Positions 54,248-62,507 are shown, numbered from the stretch's first letter. The stretch is 64,000 nt of DNA from Alistipes ihumii AP11 (GCF_025144665.1 NZ_CP102294.1:1488001-1552000); one strand, 5' to 3'. The notes: generated by a model from the letters alone, not told the origin. Program-made: numbers and translations.

Positions 54248-54255
54248 CAAAAGTA
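54248..54255 (-). promoter_or_regulatory. pfkA promoter -7 box
   Basis: TACTTTTG on the minus strand matches TAnnTTTG, 93 bp before the ATG. No clear TTTG is found at the -33 position. Confidence 0.55.
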
Positions 54256-54454
54256 GCAATAATTATCGTACCGCATATCCGATGCCCGATTTTTCGCAGT
54301 CCGGACCGCTGCGCCCCTCCCGATCCGCAGCGATAACGCGCTCAAGGAAATACCGTCCGTCCTCCGACGGCCGGAGATGCCGCCCCCGGTCACCACGACC
54401 GTCCCGTACAGGGACTCCTATCCGGCCTTTCTCCCGAACCGAACACGACACAAA

Positions 54455-54488
54455 CCGGCCTGCCGCTGCAGTCGCAGCGGCAGGCCGG
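54455..54488 (-). terminator. 15-bp perfect hairpin after the LiaI/LiaF-like gene
   Basis: CCGGCCTGCCGCTGC (54455-54469) and its complement (54474-54488) enclose 4 nt. On the minus strand TTTGTG follows, a short T run. It lies 15 bp after the stop of the membrane gene. Confidence 0.75.
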
Positions 54489-54503
54489 CCCCAGCACGCT
54501 TTC

Positions 54504-54869
54504 TCATTCGTACTTCCTGCGACTGAACACGACCGACAATCCGACCGCGATCAGAATCGTCGGAACGGCGATCTTGTCTAGAGGAATATGCCAATCGAGC
54601 TGATCGATCAGCAGCAGGCACAGCCCGACGGCCGCCACGATACCGCCCGCGAGCCACTTGCGCAACGCCAGCAAATAACCTCCGATCAGCACCAGCAGCA
54701 TCTGCCACGAGAACACCACGTCGAACAGGCTGTCCGAAAGCAGTTCCAGATTATTCATCATCCACAATACGCCGACCACGATCAGCGTGACGCCGAGAAA
54801 CAGATTTCTCGACCGCATCACCGAGGCGTGCTCGTCACGCCGCAGCTTGTCGTCATCCATTATTTCCAT
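54504..54869 (-). CDS. LiaI/LiaF-type transmembrane domain protein
   Basis: The 121-residue protein has a charged N-terminus (DDDKLRRDEHASVMRSRN), then four hydrophobic segments (LFLGVTLIVVGVLWMM, VVFSWQMLLVLIGGYLLALR, LAGGIVAAVGLCLLL and IAVPTILIAVGLSVVF), like the LiaI-LiaF transmembrane region family. Such proteins are linked to envelope stress. It follows the PspC2 gene on the same strand after a 265-bp gap. A downstream in-frame ATG at 54858-54860 is an alternative start. Confidence 0.72.
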   Translation of the reverse strand: MEIMDDDKLRRDEHASVMRSRNLFLGVTLIVVGVLWMMNNLELLSDSLFDVVFSWQMLLVLIGGYLLALRKWLAGGIVAAVGLCLLLIDQLDWHIPLDKIAVPTILIAVGLSVVFSRRKYE

Positions 54870-55134
54870 TGTCGTACATTATCTATCCCAATCACATACT
54901 TTGCCGCACCGGTTTCCGAGTTCCCGATGTTCCGGTTTCTCCGCACGCAGTCCCTTCCGACAGAGGCGACTTCACAGTAGGGACCTGACCGGATACGAAA
55001 CCCGGGACCGCAACAGGCATAATGATTCTTCCGGGTGCGAACATGCTCGGTATATCGAAGCACATAATCGTCTTTCGTTCGGTTCCGACGGAAAGGCGAG
55101 TCGCCCGTTCCGCTTTTGCCGGAACGGCGACCGG

Positions 55135-56343
55135 CTATTCGGTATAATACTCGATCCGAACGGTATCCCGCAGCGTCGAGTCGCCCAGCGTGACCGTCTC
55201 GACGCGGACGGTGTCGTACCGGATCGGAATATCGTCCGGAACGCCGGCGCCGTGCCAACCGGAAGTCTTGTTGAAATACCACTCGACATCGCCCCGGTCG
55301 AACGCCTCCTCGATGCGCTCGTAGTTCTTCACGAGGTAGACGCCCAGAAAGATCAGGATCAGAACCCAGATGCCGAACAGCACCGACAACGTCGTACGGC
55401 GGCTTCGCAGGTTGAATACGAGCTTCAGCAGCAAATATACGACGATCCCGAGCGGCAGCACGATCCCCAGTACGATCAGCACCGGAATCAGCAGCGATCC
55501 GCCTGCCAGAGCGAAAGGAAATCCTACGGCCGCTCCCCCGACCAACACGGCGACGAGCCCCACGACGAGTCCGAGCACGACGAGCCCGAGCACGGCGCCG
55601 ATCAGCAGCAAGAACGCCTTGATGCAAAACAGCAGCACGCGGCCGGTCACATACAGCAGTTCGGAGAATACGGAAGCCGTCCGCTCGTTGCGCGGCGAGG
55701 GCCTCGCATCGTTCAGGTCGGCGCTGATATTGCGCCGAATCGACGAGGCGGTGATCCGCTCGCCCGTCATCTCGAGCCGCTGGCGGGGCGTGCGCGCTTT
55801 CGGAATCGCAAACCAAAGAATCAGGTAGAGCAGAGAGCTCACGCCGATCAGCGAGCCGAAAAACCCGCACAGCGCGTTGACCACCGGAATCACGCTGATA
55901 ACTACCAGAATCAGCAGAGGCGAACAGAACAGCAGGCGCACCAGCGTCGGATCGACGCGGAAATAAGTGGCCAACCCGTTGCAGACGCCGCCGAGCTTCG
56001 CGCCGTCCGGATTCCTGTAGAGCCGGCGGGATATGGCATTGTCCGCGCCGTTCTCAGGTATTTCGGCTCCCCCGGCGGGTCCCTGAGCGGTCACTCCGTC
56101 CGGCCACCCGAGCTGTCCTATAATCTCGCGGATCAGCTCTGGCGACACGATCATATCGGAGCTCTGACGGTTCAGAATCAGCTCGCTCACGCGCGCCTCG
56201 ATATCCGAAAGAATCTCCGCGCCGTCGGGATCGTCCTTGTATGCCACCTCGATCCGGACCAGATAGTCCTTCAGAAGCTCGTAACCCTCGCTGTCGAGCA
56301 CGAAGGCCACGCCCGCAATGCTCACGTTTATCGTATGGTTCAT
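55135..56343 (-). CDS. PspC-domain membrane protein (long form)
   Basis: The 402-residue protein has an N-terminal cytoplasmic part aligned with its paralog (MNHTINVSIAGVAFVLDSEG against MKKTIHVNIGGMPFVLDEDA), then the PspC core AKLGGVCNGLATYFRVDPTLV (split over about 120-140). Several membrane spans follow up to about 335, and an acidic periplasmic tail (RGDVEWYFNKTSGWHG) ends the protein. PspC in Proteobacteria helps sense envelope stress. The start used, MNHT at 56341-56343, is set by that alignment; MTMNHT two codons earlier is also possible. It follows padR after 34 bp. Confidence 0.82.
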   Translation of the reverse strand: MNHTINVSIAGVAFVLDSEGYELLKDYLVRIEVAYKDDPDGAEILSDIEARVSELILNRQSSDMIVSPELIREIIGQLGWPDGVTAQGPAGGAEIPENGADNAISRRLYRNPDGAKLGGVCNGLATYFRVDPTLVRLLFCSPLLILVVISVIPVVNALCGFFGSLIGVSSLLYLILWFAIPKARTPRQRLEMTGERITASSIRRNISADLNDARPSPRNERTASVFSELLYVTGRVLLFCIKAFLLLIGAVLGLVVLGLVVGLVAVLVGGAAVGFPFALAGGSLLIPVLIVLGIVLPLGIVVYLLLKLVFNLRSRRTTLSVLFGIWVLILIFLGVYLVKNYERIEEAFDRGDVEWYFNKTSGWHGAGVPDDIPIRYDTVRVETVTLGDSTLRDTVRIEYYTE

Positions 56344-56377
56344 CGTCATATGCTTTAATCCTGTGAACAAGCCCGTG

Positions 56378-56752
56378 TCATTCGGCGGAAGCCTCCTGCG
56401 AAGCGTCCGGACGGGGAGCGCCCTCCCGGATCGTGCGGATCTGCGAGATCAGCTCGGTCCACGCCATGTCGAGCTGCTCGAGACACTGGCGCCCCTTCTC
56501 GGTAATCGAATAATACTTACGGGGAGGGCCCTGCGGCGACTCCTCCCAGCGATAGGCGAGCAGTCCCTGGTTTTTCTGCCGCGTCAGCAGCGGGTAAAGC
56601 GTTCCCTCCACGACGATCATCTCGGCCTCTTTCAGCTCGGCAATGATCGACGACGCATAAGCGTCGTTGCGCGAGATGATCGAAAGGATGCAATATTCCA
56701 GAATGCCCTTGCGCATCTGCGCCTTGATGTTGTCGATATTCATCTCGCCCAT
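56378..56752 (-). CDS. PadR family transcriptional regulator
   Basis: The 124-residue protein has the PadR winged helix: RKGILEYCILSIISRNDAYA, SSIIAELKEAEMIVVEGTLY and PLLTRQKNQGLLAYRWEES, then GPPRKYYSITEKGRQCLEQL. PadR proteins are usually repressors of adjacent genes and of themselves. The gene lies between two PspC genes, with its start next to the PspC1 stop. A strong palindromic operator candidate is at 57311-57351. Confidence 0.9.
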   Translation of the reverse strand: MGEMNIDNIKAQMRKGILEYCILSIISRNDAYASSIIAELKEAEMIVVEGTLYPLLTRQKNQGLLAYRWEESPQGPPRKYYSITEKGRQCLEQLDMAWTELISQIRTIREGAPRPDASQEASAE

Positions 56753-56753
56753 A

Positions 56754-57272
56754 TCACTTCCTCCCCCATTCGTTTGACTCGTCCGAGCGCGGCTCGTTCG
56801 GAATGACGATCCACATGACCAGATAAACCAGCAGGCCGACCCCGAAAACGATGAACAGCGCCATCAGCACCCGCAGCAATGTCGCGTCGAGACTCGAGTA
56901 TTCGGCTATGCCGCCGCATACGCCGCCGACGACGCGGTCGCGGCGGCTGCGGTACAGATGCTTCTCGTCGTTCCGGACGCATGTCTGTTCGCGTCCGGGC
57001 ATGCTCCGACGCGGCTCGCCGAACTCCTGGGCAGGGCCTATCACAGCCATGGCCCGTTTGACGAGCGCCGTGTCCACCACCTGCATGCGGGGGGAGATCG
57101 CGCCGCTGAAAATGTCCGCGATGCGAGTCTCGATGTCCTGCATCGTCTCCTGATCGTCCACTCCGTCCAGGCGAATCTCGATTTCGGAAAGATAGCGCTT
57201 GAGCACGTCGTAGGCATCCTCGTCCAGAACGAAAGGCATGCCCCCGATGTTTACATGGATTGTTTTTTTCAT
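56754..57272 (-). CDS. PspC-domain protein (short form)
   Basis: The 172-residue protein starts MKKTIHVNIGGMPFVLDEDA, the same N-terminal motif as the long form. LSEIEIRLDGVDDQETMQDI follows, then the PspC core DRVVGGVCGGIAEYSSLDAT and one membrane span (LMALFIVFGVGLLVYLVMWI). It is the first gene of the operon, followed by padR with an adjacent stop and start. The promoter and operator lie about 45 bp upstream. Confidence 0.86.
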   Translation of the reverse strand: MKKTIHVNIGGMPFVLDEDAYDVLKRYLSEIEIRLDGVDDQETMQDIETRIADIFSGAISPRMQVVDTALVKRAMAVIGPAQEFGEPRRSMPGREQTCVRNDEKHLYRSRRDRVVGGVCGGIAEYSSLDATLLRVLMALFIVFGVGLLVYLVMWIVIPNEPRSDESNEWGRK

Positions 57273-57310
57273 ATCGATCGGAATTATGAATTGTCGGTTC
57301 CCGTTTAATT

Positions 57311-57351
57311 GTATTGCAAATATATGTAATAAAATTTATACTTTGCAATAC
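57311..57351 (-). promoter_or_regulatory. PspC-PadR operon promoter with palindromic operator
   Basis: A -7 box TATATTTG (minus strand, 57317-57324) is flanked by a 10-bp perfect inverted repeat, GTATTGCAAA (57311-57320) and TTTGCAATAC (57342-57351). The left arm overlaps the -7 box. A second smaller palindrome, CTTTG...CAAAG, lies at 57341-57355. This is the expected layout for a PadR-type autorepressed promoter. Confidence 0.68.
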
Positions 57352-57516
57352 AAAGTACCATTATTTTACGACAAATATCGGAAAAACCGAAAAAAGCGCC
57401 GACAATGCAATGATTGTCAACGCTTTTTTATTCAGATTATTTTCCGGTCGCCGGAACTCATATCCCGGCATTCGGACCGCTGCACGATCCGACCCGTTAC
57501 GATCTCCGGACTCGGG

Positions 57517-58419
57517 TCAGGCCTCTTTCCACTGGCTGCGCACCAGCTCCAGCGCCGCCGGAACGGTCTGCATGCGGTCGCCCTTGCTGCCGCACTCGAA
57601 GCTCACGTAATTCGCATAGCCCATTTGCTTGAGCGTCCGGAAACCGTCCACGTAATTGTCGACGGCTCCGTCCTCGCCGGGCATGTTGCGCGTGGCGCGG
57701 CTGGCGATATGCACATGCTGCAAGTAAGGTCCGGCGGACAGGAAGGCCCCCGAGTCGGAAGGGTCTTCGGAAGTCATATGCCAGAAATCGCCCATGCACT
57801 TCACGCCTTCGTTCTTCGCATCGCGGCAGATCGACGCGGCGTCGGCCACCTGACGCAGATAGAAAGCCTCCTTGCGATTCAACGGCTCGAGAATAACGGT
57901 CGTGCCGCATTGCCGGGCATAATCGCCCAGCAGACGCAAACGCTCGATCAGGTAATCCCGCGTAGATTGCGTATGCGGCATGACGGGCACTTGCGAATTG
58001 AACGCAGGCACCATGATCACGCCCGTCGAGCCGAGCTCTCCGGCCGCGGCGATAATTTCCCGCATCGTCCGGTCGAACTCGTCGCGTACGGCCTGATCCT
58101 CCGACAGGATAAATCCGCCGAATCCGGCGCATATCGCGCTGATTTTCACTTCGCGACCCCGGAGCGCCTCTTTCAACTCGCCGACGCGCCCCGCCAGACC
58201 CGCCCCATTGGGCTCGAGGCCGACAACCCCATGATTTTCCATGAAGTCGAGCTTCTCCTTCAGCGTCTCGCCGGGCGTAACGCCCTCTTGCAACGAGATT
58301 TTCAGTTCGGCCCCTCCTTTTTTCGGACGGCCTTTGGTCCCGCCCAGCAGATCGAGCGGAGCGACCGCCGCCACCGCTGCGCCCAGCAGCGATGCCTTCA
58401 AAAACTCTCTTCTTTTCAT
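57517..58419 (-). CDS. Tat-exported TIM-barrel sugar isomerase/epimerase-like protein
   Basis: The 300-residue protein begins with a twin-arginine signal (MKRREFLKASLLGAAVAAVA). The mature part has the AP endonuclease family 2 / xylose isomerase-like barrel: LKISLQEGVTPGETLKEKLD, GVVGLEPNGAGLAGRVGELK, TVILEPLNRKEAFYLRQVAD (Glu likely metal ligand), VKCMGDFWHMTSED and YVSFECGS. It is 19 bp after the cupin gene on the same strand. Such exported sugar isomerases in Bacteroidetes are often neighbours of Gfo/Idh/MocA enzymes, as here. The substrate is unknown. Confidence 0.82.
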   Translation of the reverse strand: MKRREFLKASLLGAAVAAVAPLDLLGGTKGRPKKGGAELKISLQEGVTPGETLKEKLDFMENHGVVGLEPNGAGLAGRVGELKEALRGREVKISAICAGFGGFILSEDQAVRDEFDRTMREIIAAAGELGSTGVIMVPAFNSQVPVMPHTQSTRDYLIERLRLLGDYARQCGTTVILEPLNRKEAFYLRQVADAASICRDAKNEGVKCMGDFWHMTSEDPSDSGAFLSAGPYLQHVHIASRATRNMPGEDGAVDNYVDGFRTLKQMGYANYVSFECGSKGDRMQTVPAALELVRSQWKEA

Positions 58420-58438
58420 ATAATACGATTTACATGGT

Positions 58439-58927
58439 TCATTCCGACGGCGGCACTTGCTCGCGAAGCCACGCGAGGAAGCGCCCGACCGCCTCGGCAT
58501 CGTCCGCCGCCGGCGTCCACGGCGCCAGATCGACCGCTCCGACCGGCACATACGGGCCCGGCTTGACCTCGAAAACGACCGTTCCCGGCTCGAGCACGAG
58601 CGACCCGTGCCATACGCCCGGAGCGATGTCGAACCCATACACGCCGAGCGACGGATCGACGACCGCCCGTTGCGCGATTCGTCCCCGGTCGTCGAAAACG
58701 AACGCGGCGAGGCGCCCTCTGAGCACGACGATCGACTCGCTCTTGGGCGGAGCCGTATGTCGATGCACCGGCAGATAAGTTCCCGGTTCCATGGCATTCA
58801 GCAACCGATTGACCGGCTCGTCCTCCCGCGTATGAAAGTTATGATTCATTCGCAGACGGGGAGCGCGGAGTGCCTTTTCGGATGTTCGATCGAGCAGATC
58901 GTCGTCGATCAATACCATTTCATTCAT
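58439..58927 (-). CDS. WbuC-like cupin protein
   Basis: The 162-residue protein is similar to WbuC: RLRMNHNFHTREDEPVNRLL (about 26-45), then YLPVHRHTAPPKSESIVVLR, a cupin metal motif with two His. GFDIAPGVWHGSLVLEPGTV completes it. It has no signal peptide, so it is probably cytoplasmic. The start at 58925-58927 has AAGGA 8 bp upstream; an in-frame ATG at 58940-58942 is an alternative. It lies 19 bp before the TIM-barrel gene. WbuC proteins often sit in O-antigen or sugar loci; the reaction is not known. Confidence 0.8.
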   Translation of the reverse strand: MNEMVLIDDDLLDRTSEKALRAPRLRMNHNFHTREDEPVNRLLNAMEPGTYLPVHRHTAPPKSESIVVLRGRLAAFVFDDRGRIAQRAVVDPSLGVYGFDIAPGVWHGSLVLEPGTVVFEVKPGPYVPVGAVDLAPWTPAADDAEAVGRFLAWLREQVPPSE

Positions 58928-59013
58928 CGCGTCCTTTTGCATGATTCGTCGGATTCATAGCGCTATGCCCCCTATTTGCGTAACGGGACGAAAGCGCATC
59001 CCGGGAAGACAGG

Positions 59014-59042
59014 CGAGGCGGGTATGGGATATACCCGCCTCG
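59014..59042 (-). terminator. 12-bp perfect hairpin after the Gfo/Idh/MocA gene
   Basis: CGAGGCGGGTAT pairs with ATACCCGCCTCG around 5 nt, 25 bp past the stop codon. No T run follows on the minus strand, so it may be a partial terminator inside the cluster. Confidence 0.6.
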
Positions 59043-59067
59043 TTCCCGTCCCGTTGCGCGAACGGAT

Positions 59068-60447
59068 TTACTTGCCGGTACCCGGAACGGGCACGGTATA
59101 AGCGCTCATATCCATCGGACCGAGCTCGAGCTTGGCCGGAGCGTAGCTCAAAGGCGAAGCCGTCATCTGCTCCCATGTGATCGTCTTGCCGGTATAGGCC
59201 GACTCGCGTCCCATGATGCCGCACATATTCGACAGGGCGGTCTCCTCGGCTTGTACGAAAGGCGTGTTGTTACGGATGCTGCTGATCCAATTCACATGCT
59301 CGAGCGTATAGGGATCGTTCTGCTGATGCTCGGTTTTTTCCGCCTCCAGATCGTAGCTCCAGAGCACATTGCCGTCCAGATCCTTGATCACGCAGGCACC
59401 GCTCACCATCGGACCGCTCTCCCATGTGCCTTTCGTACCATGGATGAACTCGCTGATATTCGTGTCGCAACCGTCGATCTGGCGGCTCATGCTGTGCACG
59501 TGCACGCCGTTCTCGTATTCGAAATCGACGCTGAAATTATCGTACTGGTCTCCCGTCACGCGACGCTGGCGGCTGCCGAAAGCCGTCGCGCTGATCGGCT
59601 GCTTATAGCCGAAGAACCAGTTGAACACATCGATGTTATGCACATGCTGCTCGACGATATGATCGCCCGAAAGCCACTTCCAGTTCACCCAGTCGCGGAG
59701 CATCCACTCCATGTCGGACCAGCCCTTCTCGCGCGAGCGATACCACAGCATCGGCTGATTCCAGTAAACGTTGCCGCCCGTGATCTCGCCGATCATGCCC
59801 TGCTGAATCCGCTTGAACGACTCGACATAAGCTCGCTGATGATGGCGCTGCGTGCCGGTCAGCACGCACAGCCCCTTGGCCTTGGCCTGCTTGGCGGCGG
59901 CCATGACCGTCCGGTAACCCTCCGCATCCACGCAGATCGGCTTTTCGAGGAAGCTGTGCACCCCTTTTTCCGTCGCATACTTGAAATGCTCGGGACGGAA
60001 GAACGGCGGCGTGGCTATGATCACGACATCGACGCCCGAATCGATCACGTTCTTATACGCATCGAAACCGGTAAAGCAGTTCTCGTCGGCCAGATCGACC
60101 TGATACTTGTCGTGGAGCATCTGCTTGAGGCTCTGGACCCGGTCGGGGAAGACATCGCCGATCGCCGTAATCGTCACGCCGTCGGCAGCAGCCAGAAAAT
60201 TCTCGGCGGCTCCCGAGCCGCGCCCGCCGCAGCCGATCACGCCGGCCTTCAGTTCCCGTCCCGCAACGGCCTTGTCGGGCAGATCCGGAACATAGTACTC
60301 GCCCTCGGCCCTCAGCGGCTCGTAAGCGTTTTTCTTCTTGCCTCCCGCACAGGCCGAGAGGATCGGGGATACTCCTATCGCGCCTACGACGCCGGCCATG
60401 GCCGAGTAGGAAAGGAACTCCCTCCGAGTCATTGCATTCTTCTTCAT
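59068..60447 (-). CDS. Tat-exported Gfo/Idh/MocA family oxidoreductase
   Basis: The 459-residue protein has a twin-arginine signal (TRREFLSYSAMAGVVGAIGV) ending in a lipobox-like LSAC. The Rossmann motif AGVIGCGGRGSGAAENF (about 69-85) binds NAD(P). VIIATPPFFRPEHF and the conserved EKPICVD (about 166-172) are family marks. The C-terminal sugar domain includes WLSGDHIVEQHVHNIDVFNW (about 256-275). The cofactor must be loaded before Tat export. It is 57 bp downstream of the cytochrome-SUMF1 gene with no promoter seen between, so the two are probably cotranscribed. Confidence 0.92.
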   Translation of the reverse strand: MKKNAMTRREFLSYSAMAGVVGAIGVSPILSACAGGKKKNAYEPLRAEGEYYVPDLPDKAVAGRELKAGVIGCGGRGSGAAENFLAAADGVTITAIGDVFPDRVQSLKQMLHDKYQVDLADENCFTGFDAYKNVIDSGVDVVIIATPPFFRPEHFKYATEKGVHSFLEKPICVDAEGYRTVMAAAKQAKAKGLCVLTGTQRHHQRAYVESFKRIQQGMIGEITGGNVYWNQPMLWYRSREKGWSDMEWMLRDWVNWKWLSGDHIVEQHVHNIDVFNWFFGYKQPISATAFGSRQRRVTGDQYDNFSVDFEYENGVHVHSMSRQIDGCDTNISEFIHGTKGTWESGPMVSGACVIKDLDGNVLWSYDLEAEKTEHQQNDPYTLEHVNWISSIRNNTPFVQAEETALSNMCGIMGRESAYTGKTITWEQMTASPLSYAPAKLELGPMDMSAYTVPVPGTGK

Positions 60448-60504
60448 ATCGGTTTATTTTAGGTTGAGTCTCGTTCAAAATTTCTCCGTCTCAGACACGA
60501 GCAG

Positions 60505-62079
60505 CTAACGGACCGTGCCCTCGGGCGGCTCGCATACGACACGGAAACCGACGCTCCGGATATCGGAGTACCACCAGATACTCTTGGGATCTTGCGGATC
60601 GGTCTTCAGCCAGGCGTCGTGCTCGGTCTGACCCCGAGCCGCCGAACGCAGATCGGCCGCATCGTCCGAGAACTGCCCGCCCCGAACGACATGCTCGGTA
60701 CCGGTCTCGGGTCCTTTCGGATCGACGGCCCCGTCCTGCATTTTCGAGTAGGCGTCGGGAGCGTACCAGTCGGAGCAGTACTCCATGACGTTCCCGAGCA
60801 TATTTTTCAGTCCGAACGGATTGGGCAGCACGGCCGAAGGCTCCTGCGTGCGGTTCGGGCTGTTCTTCGCATACACGACATAGCGGTTGATCCCGGCCGT
60901 ATCGGCATCGAAAAACTTGCGCCAGAATCCGCGGTCGGAGAAATCCTTCGGACTCCCCTCGAAGAAATAGGGCGTCGACGTACCGCCGCGTGCGGCGTAT
61001 TCCCATTCGGCCTCGGTAGGCAGGCGGTATTTCTTTCCCGTTTTCTTCGACAGCCACTGGCAGAACGTCTCGGCCGCATAGTGCGTCATCGTGATAGCCG
61101 GCCTCTCGCCGCTTCCCCAACCCTGATCGGGCGCTCCGAAAGGAGGCGTGGGACCGCTCACGGCATCGACGTCCGGATCGGAATTATTCGCATAGACGAC
61201 CTCGGGCGGCGTCCTGCCTTCGGTCATCGTCTCGGAATAGAAAGCCCAGTACATGTCCCATGTCACCTCGGTCTCGCCCATGAAAAACGGCGAGACGGTC
61301 ACTTGGCGCACAGGTCCCTCGTCGTCGCGGCGGAACGGTTCGTCCTCGGGACTGCCCATCGAGAACGTACCTCCCGGTATGGCCTTCATGTCGAACGACA
61401 CGGTCGTTCCCGGAACGGTCTCGGTGAAATTCTCGAACGCGACGACTTCGGCCGGAGCCGCATACGGTTCGCCGCGCCGGGCGGCCTGCTGAGGCACGCC
61501 CTTCATCCGCTCGTGCTTGTAGTTCGGGTCGTAATGGCCCACGTCCAGATGACAGCTGATGCACTGCAGGTCGAGCTTCTGCTCGTTTTCCTCGTAATAA
61601 AGGTGGGCCGTGATGCCGTCCTGACTGATCCGCGACGGATACAACTGCTTGTGGCACTCCTTGCACGACTCGTTGTAGACGATCTTCACAGCATGTTCCA
61701 GCTGTCCCTTGCTCTCCCAGTCGAACGACGCGCTATCCTTGGTCAGATAGGACCACACGTCCCGAAGCCCGGTCGTAGCCTTGGCCATGAAATACTCGAG
61801 CGACCCCCGGGGCGGGAGATGACACTCGGCGCAGCCGGTAACCGCGCCGCTGCGGCTGTTGTGATGGACCGACAGCTTCCAGCTCTGGTCGGCGCCGGGA
61901 TGAATATGGCACGACTGGCACGACTCGTCGGTCGAGCTATGCACATACACGCGATTCAGAGCAATCGTAACGCTCACGCCGACGGCGAAAGCAGCTAACG
62001 CGACCCACGGCAGAAACCGTCTCTTCCTGCCTTCATCGCGGATTTTTCCTTTTCTTCGTTTGGGTTTAAAAAATAACAT
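60505..62079 (-). CDS. Membrane tetraheme cytochrome c fused to a SUMF1 (formylglycine-generating-enzyme-like) domain
   Basis: The 524-residue protein has one N-terminal membrane anchor (FLPWVALAAFAVGVSVTIAL, about 22-41). Four CxxCH heme motifs follow: CQSCH (54), CAECH (83), CKECH (139) and CISCH (173), in a NapC/NirT/NrfH-like layout. From about 228 to the end is a SUMF1/FGE-like domain: MKAIPGGTFSMGSPEDEPFR, ETEVTWDMYWAFY, YRLPTEAEWEYAARGGT, GLKNMLGNVMEYCSDWY and VRGGQFSDDAADLR. NapC proteins take electrons from menaquinol. The fusion suggests a periplasmic redox role beside the Tat-exported oxidoreductase. Whether the SUMF1 part is enzymatic or only binds a ligand is unknown. Confidence 0.9.
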   Translation of the reverse strand: MLFFKPKRRKGKIRDEGRKRRFLPWVALAAFAVGVSVTIALNRVYVHSSTDESCQSCHIHPGADQSWKLSVHHNSRSGAVTGCAECHLPPRGSLEYFMAKATTGLRDVWSYLTKDSASFDWESKGQLEHAVKIVYNESCKECHKQLYPSRISQDGITAHLYYEENEQKLDLQCISCHLDVGHYDPNYKHERMKGVPQQAARRGEPYAAPAEVVAFENFTETVPGTTVSFDMKAIPGGTFSMGSPEDEPFRRDDEGPVRQVTVSPFFMGETEVTWDMYWAFYSETMTEGRTPPEVVYANNSDPDVDAVSGPTPPFGAPDQGWGSGERPAITMTHYAAETFCQWLSKKTGKKYRLPTEAEWEYAARGGTSTPYFFEGSPKDFSDRGFWRKFFDADTAGINRYVVYAKNSPNRTQEPSAVLPNPFGLKNMLGNVMEYCSDWYAPDAYSKMQDGAVDPKGPETGTEHVVRGGQFSDDAADLRSAARGQTEHDAWLKTDPQDPKSIWWYSDIRSVGFRVVCEPPEGTVR

Positions 62080-62135
62080 GCGCGAAACCGACTTTCGTTG
62101 CTTTTACAAAAACGGAAAGAATCCCGATCTTGATA

Positions 62136-62143
62136 CAAACTTA
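62136..62143 (-). promoter_or_regulatory. -7 box of the cytochrome-SUMF1 operon
   Basis: TAAGTTTG on the minus strand matches TAnnTTTG and gives a leader of about 50 nt. The -33 position is not consensus and is covered by the direct repeats at 62150-62172. Confidence 0.6.
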
Positions 62144-62149
62144 CGAAAA

Positions 62150-62172
62150 ATATCACGGAATATATCACGGAA
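62150..62172 (-). promoter_or_regulatory. Two direct repeats at the -33 region, candidate activator site
   Basis: ATATCACGGAA occurs at 62150-62160 and again at 62162-62172 (period 12 bp). It replaces the -33 box of the promoter at 62136. Repeats in this position fit binding of an activator or sigma partner. Confidence 0.5.
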
Positions 62173-62507
62173 AGGACAAAATATCTTCCGAAAGACCGAT
62201 GTTCTCTGCGACAGAAAAGACCTCCGGGCCGTCCCCCGGCAATCGAGAGGCATCGTTCAGCCTCCCATTGTACCCGAGCTTTCGCCGACGACGAACCGAA
62301 GCATCCCATACCTCGGCCGTTCCCGAAAACGCCGTTCCGTATCCGCATCTCGCCCGCCGCCGTCACGACAAGACCGAAACCGCGAGCCCGCCACAAAGCA
62401 ATACGACGGGAAAGCAACCGAAGAAGTTCCGCAAAACAGAGCGTTCGTCGCCGCCCCTTTCCCGCAAATTCTTGTCCGCACATAACGATGCCCGGCTTGC
62501 TCCGACG
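62173..62507. other. Intergenic region between cytochrome operon and atp genes, nothing seen
   Basis: 335 bp without a supportable gene or repeat. Open frames are non-coding by composition. Confidence 0.3.
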
